Assembly: GCA_035328465.1 (NCBI GenBank)
Contig: DAOLIQ010000068.1
Span: 1 to 18,841, forward strand
Direction of reading: 5' to 3'
Length of the DNA stretch: 18,841 bases
Source: JADJEI01 sp035328465
GTDB lineage: Bacteria > Bacteroidota > Ignavibacteria > Ignavibacteriales > Ignavibacteriaceae
Position numbers and translations under genes: made by a program. A model generated the notes under the pieces. The model made no database searches. It was not told the DNA's origin and saw only the letters and a list, made by a program, of their open reading frames with translations. Position 1 is the stretch's first letter; each line of letters starts with the position of its first letter. Positions 7,374 to 14,504 of the stretch are shown in pieces.

Positions 7374-9101
7374 ATGGCAAAAAATAATATTATAAAGGTA
7401 CTAACCGACACAGATTTTACTGTTGTGGATGTTGAAACGACTGGATTAAGCCCTTCAAATAATCGAATTATTGAAATAGCATTAGTCAAAAGCCGGGGAG
7501 GGAAGATAATAGATAACTTTCATTCATTTATTAATCCAGGTCGTGAAATTCCATATTATATCACTCAATTCACGGGAATAACTAATGACGATGTTTATGA
7601 TGCTCCATTCTTTGAAGAAATTGCAGATGATATTGTTTCGTTCATAGGAAATTCAATTTTAACAGGACATAATTTACCGTTCGATAAAAGTTTTTTAAGA
7701 AGAGAATTATTAAGCATTGGGAAAGAAGATATTCCAAACAAACATCTCTGCACATTAAAAATTGCAAGACGCTTATATCCGGAACTACCGAGTAAATCAC
7801 TCGGTTCTGTCTGCAAATATCTTGGAATCAGAAATAAAAATTCACATCGTGCTTTATCGGACGCACAGGCTACGGCAAAAATCTTATTCAAGATGATTGA
7901 TAATCTTTACAATAATTTTGAAATCACAACGATTGATAAACTGCTTGATTTTCAAAAATCGCCTGATATAAAAAATAAAATAAAAATCAAAAAGTCACTC
8001 GCAGAGGATACTTCAACATTACCAAATGCACCGGGCATTTATTATTTTCTAAACAGTAAAGGAAATATTATTTATATCGGTAAAGCCAAATCCCTGCGTG
8101 ACAGGCTTAAATCTTACTTTTCTTCATCAACACCCCGCAAATCAAAAAAAATAGTTCAACAAGCTTCACACTTAAAAATCCAGATTACCAATTCCGAACT
8201 GACCGCTTTGTTGTTAGAAGCTGAATTGATAAAACAAATTAATCCGAAACATAATTCGCAGTTAAAAAGATATGGAGATAAATATTTTTTAAGAATTACA
8301 AAAAATCATCAGGCACCGGCAATTGAAATTTCTAATTATTTTGATTTTGACGGTAATGATTATTTCGGATTATTTATTTCGAGGGAAAAAGTTGATTCGA
8401 TCCGCGAAATGATCGATAAAACGTTCGCACTCCGAGAATGTACTGATAAAGATTTCTCGAAAGGTAAAAAATGTTTTCTTGCGGATATTGAAAGATGTAT
8501 TGCCCCATGTGAAATTTCATGTAAGTCAGAATATTTTGAAGAGCTCGAAAAAGTTTATGAATTTCTCTACGGTAAGAATCAATTTGCGTTGAATCGCTTG
8601 CTTGGGAAAATGAAAAATTACTCCGAATCACTTCAGTTTGAAAAAGCTGCAGAGGTTAAATCTGTTATTGATTTGATTTTAGCACAGACTCATAAATCTT
8701 CTCTGCTTGCCGAACCTGTTAATTCTGCCAAAGTATTATTTGAAGTGAATGAAAAATTTGGAACAGATTATCTTCTTTTAATTGAAGGGAAAGTATTCGT
8801 TAAAAAATATGCAATCGAAAAAAGAGATACCTTTGAACAAGCGCTCGACGATTTTTTCTCGGGATCAATCCAAATTGATTCTTTCCCGACTGATGAAGAT
8901 CTTGAAAAAATGAAAATTATTTTAAATTGGATTATTAAGAATCGGAATAAAGTTAAAATTTATTATTTGAAAAATTATGAAACTAAACATTTACTCTTTG
9001 CTGCGCTCCAAAACCATTTTACTAAAAATATACCTCCACCTGAATCTACGTTTGATATCAAAAATTTCATAACAGAAAATAATTTGGTTGAAAATGAATA
9101 A
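7374..9101 (+). CDS. DnaQ-like 3'-5' exonuclease fused to GIY-YIG (UvrC/Cho-like) nuclease
   Basis: The protein has 575 residues. Residues about 13-175 form a DEDDh exonuclease of the Pol III epsilon type: Asp19 and Glu21 (VDVETTG), Asp104 (GHNLPFD), His158 and Asp163 (HRALSDA). Residues about 215-300 are a GIY-YIG domain (PGIYYF, IIYIGKAKSLRDRL, ELIKQINPKHN), followed by a four-cysteine region (Cys356, 367, 375, 379) spaced like the Fe-S site of UvrC, and a UVR-like helical segment (about 405-435). The UvrC C-terminal RNase-H-like nuclease and HhH domains are absent, so it resembles E. coli Cho plus an exonuclease. Such fusions are known in several phyla and are thought to act in DNA repair; a 5' incision is not expected. 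I choose ATG at 7374 over TTG at 7371. The stop overlaps the next gene by 8 bases. Confidence 0.9.
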   Translation: MAKNNIIKVLTDTDFTVVDVETTGLSPSNNRIIEIALVKSRGGKIIDNFHSFINPGREIPYYITQFTGITNDDVYDAPFFEEIADDIVSFIGNSILTGHNLPFDKSFLRRELLSIGKEDIPNKHLCTLKIARRLYPELPSKSLGSVCKYLGIRNKNSHRALSDAQATAKILFKMIDNLYNNFEITTIDKLLDFQKSPDIKNKIKIKKSLAEDTSTLPNAPGIYYFLNSKGNIIYIGKAKSLRDRLKSYFSSSTPRKSKKIVQQASHLKIQITNSELTALLLEAELIKQINPKHNSQLKRYGDKYFLRITKNHQAPAIEISNYFDFDGNDYFGLFISREKVDSIREMIDKTFALRECTDKDFSKGKKCFLADIERCIAPCEISCKSEYFEELEKVYEFLYGKNQFALNRLLGKMKNYSESLQFEKAAEVKSVIDLILAQTHKSSLLAEPVNSAKVLFEVNEKFGTDYLLLIEGKVFVKKYAIEKRDTFEQALDDFFSGSIQIDSFPTDEDLEKMKIILNWIIKNRNKVKIYYLKNYETKHLLFAALQNHFTKNIPPPESTFDIKNFITENNLVENE

Positions 9102-9891
9102 CCTGAAAAGTCATCATCTGCTTCTTCCGATCTTAAATGATAAGAAATCCGGTTCTCAGGATTTACTAATAAAGGTCAATAATATTCTTTTGAAAAATAT
9201 AAATCAGCCTGAATCTCTTAAAGAAATAATTGCAGTACTTATAAAATCCTTTTCTGAATTTCAGGTAATTAATTCAAGTTTAGTTAGGTACGAAAAACTA
9301 TTACAGAAAAAACAATTTGGGCAATTAGAAAATTATTTGAAAGAATCGAGCCATTACTTTAAGGATACTTATCAGGCTATTTTCAAAAAACTCTATTCGT
9401 GCTATTCAAAATCCAACTTTATATTTACTTTGTCCAACAGCAGAACAGTTATAGAAGTTTTAAAACTTTGGAAACATCAGAATAAAAAAATAAAAGTTGT
9501 AGTGTGTGAATCGCGTCCAAAACTTGAAGGGAGAATCGCAGCAAAAGAATTAGCGTTAAACGATGTCAGCACATATTTGATCACTGATGCTATGATGGCA
9601 GGGTTTATTCAGAAAGCTGATTTAGTTTTGATAGGTTCGGATAAAATACTAATAGATGGAAGTGTGATTAATAAAACCGGCAGTTTATCCGCAGCAATAG
9701 CAGCCAAATATTATAAGAAGCCTTTTGTTGTGGCAGCATCAAAACAAAAAATATCGAAGCAAGTCAGCTACGAAGTAATAGAAGAAAACACCAAAGAAAT
9801 ATTTCACAAGAAAATAAATAAATTAAACTCGGTCAATATTTATTTTGAAGTAATACCCAAAAACCTAATAACAAAATTTGTTTCTGATTAA
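9094..9891 (+). CDS. eIF-2B/MtnA-superfamily protein lacking the isomerase cysteine
   Basis: This is a 265-residue protein of the initiation-factor-2B alpha/beta/delta superfamily, which includes methylthioribose-1-phosphate isomerase (MtnA) and archaeal ribose-1,5-bisphosphate isomerase. The N-terminal 110 residues are helical. The Rossmann-like part shows FTLSNSRTV, VCESRPKLEG, ITDAMMAGF, and the family signature GSDKILIDGSVINKTGS with the conserved Asp and Asn-Lys. Where MtnA has THCNA with its catalytic Cys, this protein reads TLSNS, so Cys is replaced by Ser and the adjacent His by Leu. It is also shorter than MtnA (about 340-370). An MtnA activity is therefore unlikely; a sugar-phosphate-binding or regulatory role is possible, but the function is unknown. 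The ATG at 9094 lies inside the preceding gene, indicating translational coupling; a TTG two codons earlier (9088) is an alternative. Confidence 0.85.
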   Translation: MNNLKSHHLLLPILNDKKSGSQDLLIKVNNILLKNINQPESLKEIIAVLIKSFSEFQVINSSLVRYEKLLQKKQFGQLENYLKESSHYFKDTYQAIFKKLYSCYSKSNFIFTLSNSRTVIEVLKLWKHQNKKIKVVVCESRPKLEGRIAAKELALNDVSTYLITDAMMAGFIQKADLVLIGSDKILIDGSVINKTGSLSAAIAAKYYKKPFVVAASKQKISKQVSYEVIEENTKEIFHKKINKLNSVNIYFEVIPKNLITKFVSD

Positions 9892-11240
9892 ATAGAATTG
9901 CTATCAACGAGTTGCCTCGTTTTCCTGATAAATCTAACTGTCAGCATTGATGCAGATGATGCAAGACTAATTAATAACCCCACCCAAATACCGCTAACAC
10001 CAAAGTCAAATACAAATCCAAACAAGTAAGCCGACGGTAGTCCTATTATCCAGTAAGCAATAAAAGTTATAAGAGTAGGTACCTTAACATCAGTAAGTCC
10101 GCGCAAAATACCAATACCGACAGCTTGAGCGCCATCGAAAATCTGAAATATTGCGGCAATAATTATTAATGAAGAAGCAATCAATATTACCTCATTATCT
10201 TTTATGTAAAGAGTTGGTAAATATTTATTCAAACTCATAAATACAATTCCAAATAACGTCATTAACGAAACTCCTAAAACTAAAGCAGTGATTCCAGCCG
10301 TTCTTACATTAACAAAATCTTTTTTACCGAGTGCATCGCCAACTCTAATTCCACCAGCTGAAGAAATTCCAAGCACAATCATAAATGAAATTGAAGCAAG
10401 GTTGATTGCAATCTGATGAGCTGCAAGCGGCTTTGTTCCAATCCACCCCACCATTACTACCGCAAATGAAAAAGCCCCCACTTCAAATAAATATTGAAAT
10501 CCACTCGGCAATCCAAGCTTTAATATTTTTTTTATTGTTGGAAAATCAATCGAATGCACAACAGGCAGCATATTATAATTTCGAAAGTTGATAGAACGAT
10601 TTGTATAAATAAATAATCCTACAGCCATAAAAATTCTTGACATGAGCGTAGCCCACCCGGCTCCATCAAGTCCCAGTTGAGGAAAACCAAGATTGCCGTA
10701 AATCAATAACCAATTAGTAAAAGCATTCACCAAGTTAGCTAGAATTGAAAAGTACATAGCGGGTTTGGTAAAAGACAAGCCTTCAATAAATTGTTTGTAT
10801 GAATGGAACAAAAGTACCGGGATAATAGAAAGTCCCAATATCCTCGTATAAGAAGATGCTTGATTCACCACCTCCTGCGGCTGATCAAGAAATTGAATAA
10901 AGTATGAGATAATTACTATTACGGTTAATGTTATTAAACCAAAAATAATATTGACAAGAATAGATTGTTTAAAATACTTCTCACACTCTTTCTGATTTCC
11001 TGCACCGTTTGAAATTGCTACGAGCGGTGTAACTGCAATTGCGACTCCAAGGCTAACTATAAATATTACCATTGTCAAACTGTTCCCAAGCGATGCTGCT
11101 GCAAGCGGTGCTGCTCCAATTTCCCCCACCATTAGGCTATCGACAACACCCATCATCATAAACCCAAGTTGACCTATCATTACCGGATAGGCCAAAAGTA
11201 TGGTTTCTTTTATATGTTTCGAATAAGAGAATTCTGTCAA
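9888..11240 (-). CDS. MATE family multidrug/Na+-coupled efflux transporter
   Basis: This 450-residue inner-membrane protein has about 12 hydrophobic segments in two halves, the normal size and layout for MATE exporters such as NorM/MdtK. Near the N-terminus it reads YPVMIGQLGFMMMGVVDSLM and then PLAAASLGNS, a typical first-helix region; the second half restates it with LPSGFQYLFEVGAFSFAVVM and KPLAAHQIAINLASIS. MATE proteins expel cationic drugs or metabolites using Na+ or H+ gradients; the substrate here cannot be told. The start is a TTG at 11240: no ATG or GTG exists between it and the in-frame stop at 11265-11267, and the next ATG would remove part of helix 1. Its TAA shares the TTAA at 9888-9891 with the convergent IF-2B-like gene. 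Confidence 0.93.
   Translation of the reverse strand: MTEFSYSKHIKETILLAYPVMIGQLGFMMMGVVDSLMVGEIGAAPLAAASLGNSLTMVIFIVSLGVAIAVTPLVAISNGAGNQKECEKYFKQSILVNIIFGLITLTVIVIISYFIQFLDQPQEVVNQASSYTRILGLSIIPVLLFHSYKQFIEGLSFTKPAMYFSILANLVNAFTNWLLIYGNLGFPQLGLDGAGWATLMSRIFMAVGLFIYTNRSINFRNYNMLPVVHSIDFPTIKKILKLGLPSGFQYLFEVGAFSFAVVMVGWIGTKPLAAHQIAINLASISFMIVLGISSAGGIRVGDALGKKDFVNVRTAGITALVLGVSLMTLFGIVFMSLNKYLPTLYIKDNEVILIASSLIIIAAIFQIFDGAQAVGIGILRGLTDVKVPTLITFIAYWIIGLPSAYLFGFVFDFGVSGIWVGLLISLASSASMLTVRFIRKTRQLVDSNSI
9906..9923 (+). terminator. Candidate terminator for the nuclease/IF-2B-like pair, inside the MATE gene end
   Basis: AACGAG (9906-9911) and CTCGTT (9916-9921) form a perfect 6-bp stem with a TTGC loop, followed by Ts to 9923. 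It begins 15 bases past the stop of the plus-strand gene, so it could terminate that transcript while lying in the antisense coding end of the MATE gene. The stem is weak (3 G-C pairs) and the T run short. Confidence 0.35.
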
Positions 11241-11277
11241 TTGATGTAAAAATTTTGATGCAATTTAAGAAATAATT

Positions 11278-11293
11278 AATCTTCTTAAAGATT
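11278..11293. other. Short hairpin in the gap between the small secreted-protein gene and the MATE gene
   Basis: AATCTT (11278-11283) and AAGATT (11288-11293) form a 6-bp inverted repeat with a CTTA loop. On the minus strand it lies downstream of the 82-residue gene and about 40 bases upstream of the MATE start. It could be a weak terminator or leader structure, but it has one G-C pair and no clean T run. The rest of the 122-base gap shows nothing recognisable. Confidence 0.2.
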
Positions 11294-11362
11294 GTACTTT
11301 AGAGTTAATAAATGGAGGGAGAGATCTTTTAGTGAATGAGGGAAATTAAATAAAATTAACCA

Positions 11363-11611
11363 TTAATTTGAGTTGCTATTTTTTACAGAGGAAATATTCT
11401 CTTTTAGAAAATTTTTTTGAGTAAAATACAAATTATTGCGAGCACTTAGGCTATCTATCTGCCTTATCGAAAGCTTCTTTATTTTTTCCAGACCTAAACT
11501 ATTAACCAAAAACGCTGAACTGTCTTTCTGTGCTTTGAAAATTTCAAGCGATGAGCCAAGAATTCCACCTAATAAAAAAAAGAATAACACTATCAGTCCA
11601 AATGTTTTCAT
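11363..11611 (-). CDS. Small membrane-anchored or secreted protein of unknown function
   Basis: This is an 82-residue protein I do not recognise. Residues 4-20 (FGLIVLFFFLLGGILGS) form a single hydrophobic segment that is either a signal peptide or a membrane anchor; there is no lipobox cysteine. The rest is polar and helix-prone, with a Lys/Asp/Ser-rich middle (EKIKKLSIRQIDSLSAR) and an Asn/Ser tail. The ATG at 11611 has AGGAAA about eight bases upstream, a good ribosome binding site for this genome. It starts 18 bases after the stop of the secreted polysaccharide deacetylase, same strand, so the two are probably co-transcribed. Coding is supported by the ribosome binding site, signal-like start and operon spacing. 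Confidence 0.65.
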   Translation of the reverse strand: MKTFGLIVLFFFLLGGILGSSLEIFKAQKDSSAFLVNSLGLEKIKKLSIRQIDSLSARNNLYFTQKNFLKENISSVKNSNSN

Positions 11612-11629
11612 ATAAAATTTCCTAAAAAT

Positions 11630-13099
11630 TTATTTAGAAAGAATTAACTTTTTTACTTCTTGCTTATTGCCAACTAAAATTTTGTAAAAATAAATACCTG
11701 ATGCTAATTCTTTTGCATCAAATGTTACTTCGTGAGAGCCGCTTTCAAACTCGCCATCAACCAATTTGGTAATTTCCCTGCCTAACATATCAAAGATTGA
11801 TAATTGTACGAAAGAGCGATTTTTCAATTCAAATTTTATTTTAGTCGAAGGGTTAAATGGATTCGGATAATTTTGATACAGGATAAAATCACCCGGCATT
11901 TGTTCAGCAATTGATTCTATATTTGTTAAATGACCTTTGTAAAGTTCAATAGTTCCAGCATCAGGAATAACCTGAACTCTAACGATAAAATTGACTCCAT
12001 CAAAAAAAGAATTGTACAATGAAGTTGTGCTGCCTTGAATTAAAGTAATTTCATTCCAATTATCAGGAACAATTATATCAGCAGTTAAAGGTTGATTGTA
12101 AATCTCATTATTCAATGAATCAGTAAACTGGATTTGAATTTTATTATCAGTTGCGCTTAATAACTTGAAAGAATAAGAATCTCTCTCCTTCATATATTTT
12201 GTAACCTCGGCAACCGTGGCAACCCAAATTTTATTGTTGCTTTCCAGTTCTTTTATCCAACTGCACACTAGGTCAAACCATTCTGCTGCAACCGGCTCAT
12301 ACAGCCCATTTTGAATTGCTTCCTGCAATAACGAATACGGAAGTACTTCGTGAGTTTGCATGATTGCCCAATTGCTCTGTATTACGGCTGACTCTGCCCA
12401 ATTCTTAAAATCCTCAAATTCGTCAAGGTCATCGAATAAAGAATCACGCGGGAGATCAAAAGTAAATGGAAAACTATTTAAGCCGAAATAGGCTAAATCA
12501 GATAGAGAATAAGAATTAGACTCAGGTCCCACAGCCCTTGCTGATTGATAAAACAAACTTGTAAAATAATCCACGACGCTGTCATGTTGTGAATAAGGGT
12601 AAGCAAAAGTAGTACAATTTTTACTTGGCAGTTTAGAATTAATAATCTGTTTAGACTGATACAATTCGAATAACAATGAACCCTCCAACAAAGTATCTCC
12701 AATCTGCAGGTCAAGAAAATGGGGGTGGGTCATAGAATGCGATCCAATTTCATGACCAGAATCAGAAATTACGGTAAATTCCCGCCAACTTCCATAACGC
12801 CAAATACCTGGTAATGAATCGGTTACATAAGGCGGAATTAAATAAAATGTTCCTTTAAATCCATATTGTTCAAGTATAGGAAATGCAAATGTGTATTGGG
12901 ATAATAATCCATCATCGAACGAAAAACTAAAAGCAGATGATTTATCATCCTGCCATCTTTTAACATCAACCTGCCCGATAAATGTAGTATCAGCACGAAG
13001 CAATGATTCAGGAATTAAATTTTTATATGGAATATTTGGCAGAATACTTGCCTGAGATATAATCAAAGAAAATAATATTATTTTTAATCGGTTACACAT
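11630..13099 (-). CDS. Secreted polysaccharide deacetylase with type IX sorting domain
   Basis: Taking the ATG at 13099 (489 residues), the protein begins with CNRLKIILFSLIISQASI, a good signal peptide; the ATG 48 bases earlier would put 16 polar residues in front of it. Residues about 50-300 are a NodB-type (carbohydrate esterase 4) deacetylase: metal Asp in SFDDG (Asp62, Asp63), HSMTH (His121, His125), FAYPY (165-169), and a late His in MQTHEV (His250). The family removes acetyl groups from chitin-like, peptidoglycan or biofilm polysaccharides. A beta-rich linker follows, then residues 407-489 are a type A C-terminal sorting domain (NYPNPFNPSTKI, DMLGREI, ASGIYFYKI). It should therefore cross the outer membrane by the type IX system and end up on or outside the cell. 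The substrate is unknown. Confidence 0.92.
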   Translation of the reverse strand: MCNRLKIILFSLIISQASILPNIPYKNLIPESLLRADTTFIGQVDVKRWQDDKSSAFSFSFDDGLLSQYTFAFPILEQYGFKGTFYLIPPYVTDSLPGIWRYGSWREFTVISDSGHEIGSHSMTHPHFLDLQIGDTLLEGSLLFELYQSKQIINSKLPSKNCTTFAYPYSQHDSVVDYFTSLFYQSARAVGPESNSYSLSDLAYFGLNSFPFTFDLPRDSLFDDLDEFEDFKNWAESAVIQSNWAIMQTHEVLPYSLLQEAIQNGLYEPVAAEWFDLVCSWIKELESNNKIWVATVAEVTKYMKERDSYSFKLLSATDNKIQIQFTDSLNNEIYNQPLTADIIVPDNWNEITLIQGSTTSLYNSFFDGVNFIVRVQVIPDAGTIELYKGHLTNIESIAEQMPGDFILYQNYPNPFNPSTKIKFELKNRSFVQLSIFDMLGREITKLVDGEFESGSHEVTFDAKELASGIYFYKILVGNKQEVKKLILSK

Positions 13100-13313
13100 T
13101 AAATTTCTTATGTTTAAATGGTTTAGAGAACACGATTTATGCCACAAACTTAAACAAAAGCAACTTAAATATCTCGAAAATTAAATTCTTATGCGTCCTT
13201 TCAGGTGAGAATAATTTCAAAAAAGTACAAGCAATAAAAAGTGAACCATAAAGAAACATCTTCGATTATACATATTTTATTAAATTGAGGAGTAAAGAAG
13301 TGTTGAAAATCAG

Positions 13314-13401
13314 CGGAGAGAGAGGGATTCGAACCCTCGGACCGAAAAAATCGGTCAACGGTTTTCGAGACCGCCCCGTTCAACCACTCTGGCATCTCTC
13401 C
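13314..13401 (-). tRNA. tRNA-Ser (anticodon CGA)
   Basis: The minus strand folds as a class II tRNA: acceptor GGAGAGA with TCTCTCC, D arm with GAGTGGTTGAA, anticodon loop CTCGAAA (anticodon CGA, reading UCG), a long variable arm with stem GACCGA/TCGGTC, and T arm GAGGG-TTCGAAT-CCCTC. The discriminator is G. The next three bases read CTG, so CCA is not encoded. It begins 18 bases after the stop of the ZIP transporter gene on the same strand and may be read through from it. Confidence 0.97.
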
Positions 13402-13419
13402 GATAAATTATTTTACTTA

Positions 13420-14160
13420 TTAAATATACACTGTTGAAAGTAATATTATCAACGCACCAAATATAAAATTACTTAAAACTAAAACCGTATGATTTTTTAA
13501 CATTTCGCCAAAAATTGCATGAAAAGATAAATAAATAAATCCGCCTGAAATATGAGCGAGTAAAATTCCCATTAACAACGGACTAACCCCTTCCTGTAAA
13601 AAGTAAACCCCAACTACTCCACCTATCACTGTGGTAACTTCAACTAAAGCTACGTATAATAAAACTTTAATTTTGGAATAACCTGCTCCAAACATCAAAG
13701 AGGCTAATGCGAGACCTTCGGGAAATTTATGAATCAGTATTGCAACAAAAACAGAACTTGCTTTGTCAAAATGTTCTGCACTGGTGGTAATGGCAATACC
13801 ATCGAGAAAGGAATGGAATGCCAATGCGGTAAATAGAGTAAGAAATATTTCGGAAAATTTCTTCGTTGTTTTTTCATCAAAGTGAGATGCCGAGCAAGCC
13901 GGACAAACGTGAGAATAATATTTACTAATAAAAAAAAATAAAAGATAGCCTGATGAAATACTAATTAATACTTCGATTAATGAAATACTATTTCCTGCTT
14001 CAGGAAGCAGCGCAAAAAGTGCAGCACCCATTAACGCACCTGCAGAAAAGGAAATCAAACTGCACAACCTCCGATGGTTAAGTTTAATCATCGTGGTAAA
14101 AGCTGCTCCAGAAATTGCAGATAGGAATGCAATTATCGGCTGAACAAGAAATGGAATCAT
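13420..14160 (-). CDS. ZIP family divalent metal transporter
   Basis: This is a 246-residue inner-membrane protein with about eight hydrophobic segments, of the ZupT/GufA-like ZIP group that imports Zn2+ and other divalent cations. The metal-site helices are visible: HSFLDGIAI in helix 4 (His116, Asp120) and HKFPEGLAL in helix 5 (His144, Glu148). Between helices 3 and 4, the loop has SHVCPACSASHF (His84, Cys86, Cys89, His93), a possible metal-binding site; ZIP loops are commonly His-rich, but a Cys-x2-Cys pair is less usual. No Shine-Dalgarno precedes the ATG. A tRNA-Ser gene follows on the same strand 18 bases later. Direction and metal are inferred from the family. No Zur-like operator was recognised in the 115 bases upstream. 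Confidence 0.93.
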   Translation of the reverse strand: MIPFLVQPIIAFLSAISGAAFTTMIKLNHRRLCSLISFSAGALMGAALFALLPEAGNSISLIEVLISISSGYLLFFFISKYYSHVCPACSASHFDEKTTKKFSEIFLTLFTALAFHSFLDGIAITTSAEHFDKASSVFVAILIHKFPEGLALASLMFGAGYSKIKVLLYVALVEVTTVIGGVVGVYFLQEGVSPLLMGILLAHISGGFIYLSFHAIFGEMLKNHTVLVLSNFIFGALIILLSTVYI

Positions 14161-14232
14161 TATTTAGATAATTGAAATTTTATTAGTTTGAAAATAACTC
14201 TCCAAACTTATTTCCCCAAATCGTGGCGAATT

Positions 14233-14264
14233 TTTGGTAGGCTAAACTTAAATAATTATATTTA
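14233..14264 (+). promoter_or_regulatory. Candidate Bacteroidota-type promoter of tRNA-Ser(GGA)
   Basis: TTTG at 14233-14236 is followed after exactly 20 bases by TATATTTA at 14257-14264, which fits TTTG-N19-21-TAnnTTTG except for the final G. The element ends 11 bases before the tRNA, a suitable distance for a start just upstream of the mature 5' end. Confidence 0.5.
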
Positions 14265-14275
14265 CAGCCTTAATT

Positions 14276-14365
<90 letters not shown>

Positions 14366-14504
14366 ATAATCTTACTCATCGCAACTTCAAGTCCTTATAG
14401 AAATATTTACCAAATCATTTTAACTTTTTTGTGAATGTAAAAGCAATAAAATTGTTAAAATGTTTATTTAGTCTTTAATTATTTCTTATAACATTTCCTT
14501 CATA

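Noticed and set aside
9094..9891. Methylthioribose-1-phosphate isomerase (mtnA) assignment
   Set aside because: The protein is too short, and the catalytic Cys position is Ser, so only the superfamily can be named.
13201..13395. 64-residue open frame on the minus strand beginning MPEWLNGAVSK
   Set aside because: It runs across the tRNA-Ser(CGA) gene and is the familiar false protein produced by translating a class II serine tRNA.
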